Source of the DNA: an uncultured Legionella sp.
GTDB taxonomy: Bacteria > Pseudomonadota > Gammaproteobacteria > Legionellales > Legionellaceae
DNA: 6,464 nt
Assembly (NCBI GenBank): GCA_903885895.1
Contig: CAISKC010000294.1
Span: 1 to 6,464 of the forward strand
Direction: 5' to 3'
This document shows positions 1 through 6,464 of the stretch, in pieces. The position numbers and the translations under genes are program-made. The notes under the pieces are model-generated. The model searched no databases. It was not told the DNA's origin and saw only the letters and a program-made list of their open reading frames with translations. Positions within the stretch are counted from its first letter, which is position 1. Every line of letters begins with the position of its first letter.

Positions 1-3000
1 TAGCTTTTCTAATTACAGCTTCCGGATCCAAGGGCTGATCTGCATCGTCAAAGAGAAGCGACGATAACATGGTAGCCATTCCTACCAATGGCATACCTGC
101 TACGCCAGAAAAGAGTGCAGCCGTCCCATAAATGCCTAGTAACTGGCGTCGCGCCATCGCTTTGACCGCTGCATCTTCATCCTTAAATGCTTTGCTAAAC
201 GTACGCGCAAGAATAAAGTCACGGTTCAAAGCAAATCGTTTGAAGGTTAATGCAACTTTGGCAAACCCATTTTGCAAAATGCGCGGCCCAACCGCTGCCA
301 ATGATGAGCCATAAGCATCTTTAACCATGCGAATAGCTGCATCTGCTGAGGCGATGGAATTGCCCTTTGTCACAGATTTAGGGTCAGTATCATTAAACGC
401 AAGATCATACGCCGCCATTAATGTCATTTCTCGGTTAGCGCGGTCAGCGGTTTTAAACATCCAATTTAATTTAGAATCAACCGCATACTTTAACCCTGTG
501 TAGTCAGCAACTGTTTTGCGGCGTAACTCAAAAAGTTCTTGGGCAACATGTGACCCTAACGCACCTTCTTCAGATGCTTTCCTAAACACTGCCTCATATC
601 CTGCGGGTATCTTGTCTTCAATGGTTTTAAAGTTCTTCATTGCCTTAAAGAAGGCAGATGTGCTTGACCCCCAACCATACTTACCACTGAGCAATGGCAA
701 TACAACCATGGGCAAGTGGGTCATGTTTACGAAAGCTGAAGATGCGTTAGCTGCCAAATACCACGTATAACTATAGTTACCCAACCGACTAACAAGATCG
801 TTTATCTTTGGGTTGCGCATGAATTCAACTTGCGCTTCAGCGGTTTTTAATGCAGATGCATTGGTTGTTGTCGGATTCATCTCCACTTCTAATCGAACTT
901 GGTTGAGAGCATCTTCAATAGTCTTAGCGTGTTTAATGTTGTTCAGGTTACTAACCATCGCAGAAGCAACATTGGCATATGTATTGATAATATCCCGTTG
1001 CATACCAAGGACACCGCTGCGGTCACGTGATCGGAAACGCTGTCTCAACGATTCCGCTGGTAAGTAGTCAAGGTATGCCTCATAGATTGAATCTAAAGTA
1101 CCTTCATCTTTGATACCTTTATTAGCTAAGGTTTCTAATACTTCGTTAAGGAACCCAGTTGGAGGAGGGCCGTTTCTACGTAGATCTCGTATTTTATTGT
1201 ATTCACGGATATCCGTAGCACCTTCTTTCTCAATCTTTTCTCTACCTAGTTCTCGTTCACGAGGACTATTAAACGCCATCTTAACCGTGCGGTTATTTTC
1301 ATCTTGATAGGACAACCATAAATTGCCCTGTCTGAAAAATGGTAAGTAAATAGGTATACGAGTGGACTCAAACTTGGCGCGTAGTTTTTCTGCTGCTGTT
1401 GTATTAAGCCCTGCGGTCAAATTATCAAGGAACTCTTTACTGTGCTGATCGTAATCGTTACGTAGCTCTTCATAAATTTTCTTAAGCTCAGGGTGCAGTG
1501 CGTCAAACTGTTTATATACAATATTATCTGTATTTAGCTTAACTGCCTTTTGAGTGAGTTTACCATTCGCATCACGAATCTCAGGACGCTCACGGCTCTT
1601 CAAGACCTCAACCTGATACATACTAGTACGCAGGGCAATATCATAAAATGTGTTTAATTCAGCTTCGCTAAATTTACCGTTTTTAATTGTGTCCATCCAT
1701 TTACGTAGGTTATCACCTAGCTTTTTCTGGCGGTCAATTAATTCTGTTCCCCGAATATTCATTAGTTTTTCTAAAACCCCAAGTCCCGGCATATCTTTAC
1801 CGTACATTTGGAACATCTGGTGCAGAGACAAAATCGAATTAACCGCGTTCTTTAATAAAACCGGAGCATTCGATAATACATTGAGACCCTTATTTAATAA
1901 GCCGCGTGTCGGCTCAGGATAGTCTAAAGGTGCACCAGCAATAGAATCTAACTTCTCTTTGTCCGTCGTAGAGTCATCGATTTTTATTGTGGACTTAGTA
2001 GCACTCGCCGTTCCCGTACGTTCTTCTTCAGTTAAACCACGAGATTGACTTGCTCCTTCGTTACGAAGTTTGCCTTCAATACCGCCCTCGCTTGCCTTCA
2101 TGTTGTTAAGAAACTCAGCAACAGACTCGGCTGGCAAGAATCGATTGCCGGTAACTATCTGAACTAACTTGCGCATCTTATCGGCAATAGACTTAAAGAA
2201 TCTTTCAACTATACCAACTGGTTTTTCATCAGTAGTTGCCCAACGAGACACATTGTCAGCAAACCATTCATTAAACTTGCCCCAATATCCCTGATCAAGC
2301 TTTGTTTTATCAGTTACGTTTTCGACGTGCGCTACCGCCGTTTCTCGATTACGTAAAGATTCTATTTGCTCTTTGGCGGACATATTTTTAATTTTTTTCG
2401 ACCAACTAGAAAATTCCGCAAACACGGCTGCGCGGATTTTTTGGGGGGCAGTATCAAATATTTCTGTTTGAATGATGTGCCCAAGCTCGTGCGCAATTGT
2501 TTCAATCATTCGCCCTTCACTCATGTCGGAGCGAATAGATATGTAATGATCCTTCATATCCGGACCAAACGGTCGAGTAGATCCATCTTCACCATAAGAC
2601 ATACCCGCCGTCATAGCGGAATTGTATATACCATGAAGGTTATATAGTTCACGATTATTTTCAAGGTCTCTAGGGTGCAATAAAAATACGCGAAGGTGTC
2701 CAAGGCCCAATGAGTTCATCAATGATTGTAAGTAAGCGACATATCGTGGATCCATGTTTTTAGATCCAACCACTTGCCCTTTTTTGCCATTGAATGGGCC
2801 ATCCGACGTAGCGGCTAACTTGCGCATGTCTTCGGCATCTGCTCGGTCTCGTGCATCTAACAATCGTTGACGCTGTTCGGGGGTGAACATGTCCCCCTTG
2901 TAAGCTTCGATGCTTACCCTTGTCCGTGACCCTGTATTTTTATTTATGCCCGTGTAAATCGTATTTCCAAGTAAACTGTGAGCGCGAAGAAGCGCAACTT

Positions 3001-5374
3001 CAGGGTCCGAGTAAACTACTTTTCCATTGACTTCAATCTCATGATCCGTTGCCCACTTTGGATGCTTGTCCGACTCACCTTCAATCGTTTCGGATTCTTT
3101 TTTACTTGCGGCTTCTTCCGCTTCCCGTCGTGCTTTTTCTTCCGCTTCTTTACGGGCAAACCATTCGGCCCTTGCCTTGGCTTCAGCTTCTGCTTTGGCA
3201 ATCTCTTCGGCTTTTGCTGCGCGCATTTTCACAATCGCAGCCGTAGCGTCCTTGACGCTTGAAGGTATTATCTTTTGTTTAGGAGGTGCAGTTTTATTTT
3301 CAACTTTGGTTTCTTGACTAGCTTTAGTCGTTGCTTCCGTTTCTTGACTAGCTTTAGTCGTTGCTTCCGTTTCTTGACTAGCTTTAATCGCTGCTTTTTG
3401 TGGGTCTACTAAAATACCTCTAGGTCCCAATTTCTCACCAGCTAATAATCTATTAATAAAATCTAGGTTAGGCAGTGATTTCTTTAATTCCTGATTAATC
3501 TCTTCATATGTCCTATCATCGATTTCGTCATTCTCATATGCATCAATTGCTTTACTACGAGCATCAACAATTTCTTTTCTAGGATTTAATGAAGGTTCGA
3601 CTTCTGTCTTTCCTGCATTAGATTTTCCAGTAACTCGCCCAGTATTATCCAATCCACTAGGTTTAGATTGATCAGTTTCTGGGACTTCGGTAATTCCTGA
3701 TTCGCCAGACAATGAAGAGCTAGTTGGAACTCCTCGTTCGTCAAGGTGTCCAATGTTGATTCCGCTGGTATCAGGAACACTTGGAACCTCCTCTGGTTCT
3801 GGCAATTCTAATTTAAATTGTTCGGGCGGCGCGGCAATCTTACGACGATTGGCTCCGTCCGGTTTAGTCAGGAACCCTTCTTTTTCAAGCTGTTGTAGTA
3901 ATGCTGTGGCTTCTTTTGTTTTAAGGCCAGTCGCATCTTTTACAACAGTAATCGTTGCCTTACCAGCAGCAGTAATTGCGTCTATGGCTTTGTTACTTGC
4001 AATGTCTATAGGAGAAATTGACGAAACAGTTTCACCCGGCGTACCCATTGTGCTGTAAGGCATGGGTACTTGACCTGATGGTTCTGTCTCTTTCGCCTCT
4101 GCTTCCGCTTGGGCCTGTGCGTCTATGTCAAGTGATGCTTTACGCATCTGTTCCATGGCACGATTTTCTTCAGCAATTACGATTGCATTACGGACTTTCT
4201 GCGGTACAGGAGGACCAACTGTCCCCTGCGCTTTCTCGGATAAGTCTTTAGCACTATGTCTAAAGAACGCTTCATCTGTTGTTTCAGGACGTGTAATTAC
4301 GTCGCCTTCAGGAGTGACGGTAAATACAGGGCCGGGTGGTGGTGGTGGTGGTGGTGCTGGAGGGCCAACAAATGGTGGTTGCGTTGGTCCGACAAATGGT
4401 TCTGGGGCTGGAGGGCCAATGAAAGGTTTATTTTTCTCTGCTTCTTTCGCTGCAAGTTCTTTTCTTGCCGCACCTTTTTCACTAAGACCACCAAATGCAC
4501 CTAAAGGCGCAAACAACCCTGCGGTGTATGCAGCGTTACCGTAATCGCTAAATGCTTCTGGCCCAGTCAATGACTGACCCGTCTGTGCACGTTGCAAAGC
4601 AGCTTGTGCTACTTGAATTGGAACCTGTTCAGCAAGGTTGACGGCAACACCGCGACCCATTGACTGCAGTACACTTCGCGCAGCAGTTTCCGCTAAATCT
4701 GTTTCACCCCGTTCTAATAACTTTGCAACACCGGGGCCAAACATTTTTCCAGCAATAGTACGTCCAAGAGGCAAGATATTAGCCGCAACATCCAACCCTG
4801 CCATGGGGATGCCATATTTTACAGCTTGCCCAACATCTACATCAGTTGGTTTACCTTCTACCTTTTGTCGAATAGCTTGCGATTCAATATTAGATGCTAC
4901 GCGAGGAGCAAGAGCAGCAAGCCCTGCACCAACAAAACCACCACCAAAAGGAAATGCCGCTTCACCCGCTGCCGCACCCGCAGCAATCGCACCCATCTGT
5001 GGTAAGTTCTCTGTCAAAGCCAAACCGCTTTGCTTTAAAAGTTCTTTACCAGCGGGGAATAATCCTTTTTCTTTATAGGCTTGTGCTACGCGACTAAAAT
5101 CGCTTGGTTCACCGTACTGTTCAGTCAATGCACGACTACGGCGTATAGCAGCTTCAGCGGCTGGGTTCGCCCCTTTAAATGCTGATTCACCTAGCGTTTG
5201 TATTCCTGAAGCTAAACTGCCAAGCCCTTTTTGGAGCGCGCCACCAAATGTGGGTTCAGGTGGAGTATATAACTGTGGATACCATTTACGTGCGTTGTCT
5301 TCAGCTTCATCACGCGGTACGTTATCTGGCACCTGCATAACGCTGCCATTAGGCAATTGCAGTGGGTACGACAT
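1..5374 (-). CDS. Giant phage polyvalent protein: winged-helix-like segment, HExxH metallopeptidase, PLxRFG-type C-terminal region (3' end outside window)
   Basis: I read this frame codon by codon: 1791 codons from the ATG at 5374 with no stop, still open at the left edge. Domains by residue: 1-35, short module (LPNGSVMQVPDNVPRDEAE) of a kind recurring at the N-terminus of phage virion proteins; 127-155, 187-204 and 281-297, Ala/Gly-rich hydrophobic segments that could insert in membrane; 317-349, Pro-rich linker with PFxGP copies and seven prolines; about 393-432, charged helix; 461-514, winged-helix-like (GKATITVVKDATGLKTKEA, LLQQLEKEGFLTK); 515-711, disordered linker with a 10-residue tandem repeat; 712-760, Ala/Glu/Lys coiled coil; about 855-1092, zincin metallopeptidase with H962-E963-x-x-H966 and likely third ligand E1036 (NEWFAD); 1150-1791, long helical region with PFFRQG (1345-1350) in place of PLxRFG, FKTADRANREMT (to 1651), and a hydrophobic stretch 1749-1775. 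Family knowledge: such giant proteins in phages and prophages join enzymes and structural modules and may be delivered with the DNA. By comparison with similar C-termini, probably only one or two hundred residues are missing. Substrate and target are unknown; an ejection protein that cuts envelope or host protein is inference. Confidence 0.95.
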   Translation of the reverse strand, partial: MSYPLQLPNGSVMQVPDNVPRDEAEDNARKWYPQLYTPPEPTFGGALQKGLGSLASGIQTLGESAFKGANPAAEAAIRRSRALTEQYGEPSDFSRVAQAYKEKGLFPAGKELLKQSGLALTENLPQMGAIAAGAAAGEAAFPFGGGFVGAGLAALAPRVASNIESQAIRQKVEGKPTDVDVGQAVKYGIPMAGLDVAANILPLGRTIAGKMFGPGVAKLLERGETDLAETAARSVLQSMGRGVAVNLAEQVPIQVAQAALQRAQTGQSLTGPEAFSDYGNAAYTAGLFAPLGAFGGLSEKGAARKELAAKEAEKNKPFIGPPAPEPFVGPTQPPFVGPPAPPPPPPPGPVFTVTPEGDVITRPETTDEAFFRHSAKDLSEKAQGTVGPPVPQKVRNAIVIAEENRAMEQMRKASLDIDAQAQAEAEAKETEPSGQVPMPYSTMGTPGETVSSISPIDIASNKAIDAITAAGKATITVVKDATGLKTKEATALLQQLEKEGFLTKPDGANRRKIAAPPEQFKLELPEPEEVPSVPDTSGINIGHLDERGVPTSSSLSGESGITEVPETDQSKPSGLDNTGRVTGKSNAGKTEVEPSLNPRKEIVDARSKAIDAYENDEIDDRTYEEINQELKKSLPNLDFINRLLAGEKLGPRGILVDPQKAAIKASQETEATTKASQETEATTKASQETKVENKTAPPKQKIIPSSVKDATAAIVKMRAAKAEEIAKAEAEAKARAEWFARKEAEEKARREAEEAASKKESETIEGESDKHPKWATDHEIEVNGKVVYSDPEVALLRAHSLLGNTIYTGINKNTGSRTRVSIEAYKGDMFTPEQRQRLLDARDRADAEDMRKLAATSDGPFNGKKGQVVGSKNMDPRYVAYLQSLMNSLGLGHLRVFLLHPRDLENNRELYNLHGIYNSAMTAGMSYGEDGSTRPFGPDMKDHYISIRSDMSEGRMIETIAHELGHIIQTEIFDTAPQKIRAAVFAEFSSWSKKIKNMSAKEQIESLRNRETAVAHVENVTDKTKLDQGYWGKFNEWFADNVSRWATTDEKPVGIVERFFKSIADKMRKLVQIVTGNRFLPAESVAEFLNNMKASEGGIEGKLRNEGASQSRGLTEEERTGTASATKSTIKIDDSTTDKEKLDSIAGAPLDYPEPTRGLLNKGLNVLSNAPVLLKNAVNSILSLHQMFQMYGKDMPGLGVLEKLMNIRGTELIDRQKKLGDNLRKWMDTIKNGKFSEAELNTFYDIALRTSMYQVEVLKSRERPEIRDANGKLTQKAVKLNTDNIVYKQFDALHPELKKIYEELRNDYDQHSKEFLDNLTAGLNTTAAEKLRAKFESTRIPIYLPFFRQGNLWLSYQDENNRTVKMAFNSPRERELGREKIEKEGATDIREYNKIRDLRRNGPPPTGFLNEVLETLANKGIKDEGTLDSIYEAYLDYLPAESLRQRFRSRDRSGVLGMQRDIINTYANVASAMVSNLNNIKHAKTIEDALNQVRLEVEMNPTTTNASALKTAEAQVEFMRNPKINDLVSRLGNYSYTWYLAANASSAFVNMTHLPMVVLPLLSGKYGWGSSTSAFFKAMKNFKTIEDKIPAGYEAVFRKASEEGALGSHVAQELFELRRKTVADYTGLKYAVDSKLNWMFKTADRANREMTLMAAYDLAFNDTDPKSVTKGNSIASADAAIRMVKDAYGSSLAAVGPRILQNGFAKVALTFKRFALNRDFILARTFSKAFKDEDAAVKAMARRQLLGIYGTAALFSGVAGMPLVGMATMLSSLLFDDADQPLDPEAVIRKA
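3311..3396 (-). repeat. 30-bp in-frame tandem repeat (2 exact copies plus a partial third)
   Basis: Positions 3311-3340 and 3341-3370 are identical over 30 bases. A third copy from 3371 matches for about 26 bases with substitutions at 3387 and 3391. Because the unit is a multiple of three, it encodes a 10-residue repeat in the giant protein at about residues 661-689: KASQETEATT twice, with the first copy in protein order starting AAIKASQETEA. The exact identity of two copies points to recent duplication or slippage. It sits in a hydrophilic linker just before the coiled coil, where length change would be tolerated. Confidence 0.95.
3586..3780 (-). CDS. Candidate overlapping small gene nested in the giant gene (+1 frame), 64 aa
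   Basis: A GTG-initiated frame of 64 codons ends in TAA at 3586 and lies wholly inside the giant gene, shifted +1. Its start is preceded by AGAGGAGG with 6 bases between, close to the best possible Shine-Dalgarno. The product is unlike a random shadow: 15 Leu, one Trp, two predicted amphipathic helices (TNEEFQLALHCLANQEL, then NLVDWIILGELLENLMQER) and a polar tail QKSNLH. Over the same DNA the giant protein (residues 532-597) has no Phe, Tyr, Trp, Met or Cys, and about half its residues are Ser, Thr, Gly or Pro, so the nested frame looks like the constrained one. The helix-helix layout with an EREQS/LH-like tail resembles small uncharacterised phage proteins I have seen, but I cannot name a family. 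It has no signal peptide or membrane segment. It could instead be chance, with the purine run coming from Glu-Glu codons of the giant protein. Confidence 0.5.
   Translation of the reverse strand: MFLIPAESTLDTLTNEEFQLALHCLANQELPKSQKLINLNLVDWIILGELLENLMQERQKSNLH
3786..3794 (-). promoter_or_regulatory. Strong internal Shine-Dalgarno before the nested ORF
   Basis: The minus strand reads AGAGGAGGT, then TTCCAA and GTG at 3780. AGGAGG at 6 bases from the start codon is nearer to consensus than the site used by the giant gene itself. In the giant frame these bases encode part of PEPEEVPS, so Glu-Glu codons explain some of the purine run. The spacing to a start codon with a long downstream frame is what makes it worth noting as a regulatory site. 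Confidence 0.5.
4335..4355. repeat. (GGT)7 trinucleotide microsatellite
   Basis: Seven GGT units lie in a row on the plus strand (ACC on the coding strand). In the giant frame this region encodes most of a run of seven prolines (residues 341-347). It closes a proline-rich linker that also contains PFIGPP, PFVGPT and PFVGPP. Unit gain or loss by slippage would keep the frame and only change linker length. Confidence 0.9.
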
Positions 5375-5381
5375 TGTCTAA

Positions 5382-5387
5382 TCCTTA
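5382..5387 (-). promoter_or_regulatory. Ribosome binding site of the giant gene, overlapping the upstream stop codon
   Basis: On the minus strand the junction reads TAAGGATTAGACAATG. TAAGGA matches six bases of the canonical UAAGGAGG and stands 7 bases before the ATG at 5374. Its first three bases are the TAA stop of the upstream gene. This fixes the ATG as the start of the giant gene and suggests that ribosomes finishing the upstream gene re-initiate here (translational coupling). The gap between the genes is only 10 bases and leaves no room for a terminator or separate promoter. Confidence 0.85.
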
Positions 5388-6464
5388 ACGGGGCGATGGC
5401 CCGTACGGAAGTGCAGTAGGTAATGCTCCACTTACAACTTCACTTAAATCATATCCCGCAGGTAGCATCGATCTTAATCGAGCTTCCATTGCTGTTCTCT
5501 GTGGACCCGCAGGTAAGGCGGACCATTGACTTATCAAAGGTTGGTTCTGTCTCTTAAAGTTCTCAATAGATGTTGCATCAATTCTCATTTGTCCGCCGTA
5601 AATACTTGGGGTCATACCTTGAATCGCCGCTTGAATTTTTGCCATCGATGGCATATCACCCGCTTGGAGTGCTGCAATATATGCTCTATCCAAATCTGCC
5701 ATTGGTTTAGTTGCGGCAAGGGTAGCCATATGAGCTCTAAGTGTCGCATCCGTTCTTTCACGTTCCATCTGCAACTGATTTTTTTGCGCATTCATTTGAC
5801 CAGCAAACTGAGAATCAGCGCGATGACCTACAACTGCATCGCGCATCATGCCAACATTTTCTTGCTCAATGGCACGAGCAGCTAGCAGTTTCTCTTTTGC
5901 AATGTTGTTTTCTGCCGATTGCTGATTTTGTTTTGCAGCCATAATTGATGGGAGTCCCGCTTGCGCCGCTTCACCAGCAGCCGCTAGTAATGGGCCATGG
6001 GTAGATGCGAGTTTAAATCCAATCTGAGCTAAACCCATATTTTTTTCAAAATCAAAATTCTGCTGTAACTTTGTTTGCTGATTATCTAAAAAAGTATCAA
6101 ATGCGGCAGTTGCTTTATCAAGCCCGTATTTATCTTTCATTCCTATCAGTTCTTTAAACGTCTCATCTACCCCTTTCGGTGTGTAAATTTGATCCGCTTC
6201 AGGATGTGGTAGTTGTAACGGCGCAGCCGTACCACCCTGAGTTCCTCTACCTGCATTCTGTGAAAAATATTTTTTGATATCTACAGGTGGTGGCCCTGCT
6301 GGTACATCAGAATTTGCTGCTGGAGTAACGGCGGGGCTAGTAGGAGCAGGGGGTGGAGGTAGTGTCACTCCAAATTGTTTTGCGGCCTCTTGTGTCCTTG
6401 CTAAAGCCGCTTGTTCTTGTGTGTCTCGTTGCCCCACATCTATTCTATCTTGTAACTGGTTTAA
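5385..6464 (-). CDS. Putative internal virion protein, Ala/Gln-rich, helical (5' end outside window)
   Basis: The frame gives 359 residues before a TAA stop and stays open to the right edge (first visible residues LNQLQDRIDVGQRDTQEQ), so the gene almost certainly starts outside the window. A GTG at 6437 could be read as a start, but it has no convincing Shine-Dalgarno and the helical, Gln/Asp/Arg-rich sequence runs straight through it. Visible architecture: an N-terminal helix; a Pro/Ala-rich linker (PPPPAPTSPAV, then AGPPPVD); a helical segment with KDKYGLDKATAAFDTFLDNQ; a short hydrophobic Ala/Gly patch (LASTHGPLLAAAGEAAQAG); a long Gln/Ala/Glu-rich probable coiled coil (about AAKQNQQSAENN to LQMERERTDATLRAHM); and a compact C-terminal helical region ending GPSPR. 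There is no catalytic motif, signal peptide or clear transmembrane helix. I do not recognise a named family. The composition and position directly upstream of a giant polyvalent protein fit an internal core or ejection protein analogous in position to T7 gp14/gp15, which is inference. A scaffold or tail-associated protein is the main alternative. Confidence 0.88.
   Translation of the reverse strand, partial: LNQLQDRIDVGQRDTQEQAALARTQEAAKQFGVTLPPPPAPTSPAVTPAANSDVPAGPPPVDIKKYFSQNAGRGTQGGTAAPLQLPHPEADQIYTPKGVDETFKELIGMKDKYGLDKATAAFDTFLDNQQTKLQQNFDFEKNMGLAQIGFKLASTHGPLLAAAGEAAQAGLPSIMAAKQNQQSAENNIAKEKLLAARAIEQENVGMMRDAVVGHRADSQFAGQMNAQKNQLQMERERTDATLRAHMATLAATKPMADLDRAYIAALQAGDMPSMAKIQAAIQGMTPSIYGGQMRIDATSIENFKRQNQPLISQWSALPAGPQRTAMEARLRSMLPAGYDLSEVVSGALPTALPYGPSPR

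Noticed and set aside
2887..2902. Possible internal start: AAGGGGGACATG inside the giant gene, just before the peptidase domain
   Set aside because: The purine run ends only two bases before the ATG, too close for efficient initiation; the frame is continuous and the protein reads through (AYKGDMFTPEQ).
3016..3201. Minus-strand 61-codon frame giving a very Lys/Arg-rich peptide
   Set aside because: It is the shifted reading of the Ala/Glu/Lys coiled-coil codons of the giant gene; composition follows from repeated GAA/GCC/AAG codons and there is no ribosome binding site of note.
2978..3317. Three overlapping plus-strand frames rich in Phe, Leu or Ser/Ala
   Set aside because: All are antisense readings of the low-complexity coiled-coil region in different frames, giving biased composition rather than protein-like sequence.
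3760..3800. Programmed +1 frameshift from the giant frame into the nested frame
   Set aside because: No slippery heptamer or stop codon is visible at the junction, and the giant frame continues well past it; independent initiation at the GTG explains the signal better.
4297..4500. Minus-strand 67-codon frame with a run of histidines
   Set aside because: The His run is the frame-shifted reading of the CCA proline repeat; low complexity and no supporting start signal.
4125..4544. Plus-strand 139-codon frame with a glycine run
   Set aside because: Antisense of the proline-rich linker; the glycine run is the complement of the proline codons.
4638..5078. Plus-strand 146-codon frame rich in Ala, Pro and Ser
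   Set aside because: Antisense shadow of the Ala/Gly-rich N-terminal part of the giant gene; its composition mirrors those codons and nothing supports expression on the plus strand.
5526..5944. Plus-strand frames of 119 and 67 codons opposite the upstream gene
   Set aside because: Antisense shadows with Cys/His/Ser-rich, incoherent sequence; the minus-strand frame over the same bases is clearly the coding one.

Overview
The window is a dense, single-strand piece of what looks like a tailed-phage (or prophage) virion module. All genes that can be supported read right to left on the minus strand, and there is no rRNA, tRNA, CRISPR array or insertion sequence. Base composition is moderately AT-rich. 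No host marker gene is present, so the host cannot be named. The protein types (a helical Ala/Gln-rich virion-like protein followed by a giant 'polyvalent' protein) fit the internal-core/ejection block of a podovirus-like phage, probably environmental. This placement is inferred from architecture and family memory, not from a search.

Layout in reading order (right to left): (1) 6464-5385 is the 3' part of a gene for an Ala/Gln-rich, coiled-coil, putative internal virion protein. Its reading frame stays open to the window edge, so its start is outside. (2) A 10-base gap holds a Shine-Dalgarno that begins inside the upstream stop codon. (3) 5374-1 is one uninterrupted reading frame of 1791 visible codons, still open at the left edge. 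Its domains, in order, are: a short N-terminal phage module, Ala/Gly-rich hydrophobic segments, a proline-rich linker, a winged-helix-like segment, a long disordered linker with a 10-residue tandem repeat, a charged coiled coil, a zincin metallopeptidase domain with HELGH, and a large helical C-terminal region of the PLxRFG type. (4) Nested inside the giant gene in the +1 frame, at 3780-3586, is a 64-codon ORF with a near-ideal ribosome binding site. It lies exactly where the giant protein is low-complexity linker.

The two large genes are probably co-transcribed and translationally coupled, and may act together in the particle or at DNA entry: a helical core protein plus a giant multidomain protein carrying a protease and membrane-active segments. 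The most unusual signal is the nested ORF, which may be an overprinted phage gene that ordinary annotation would drop.
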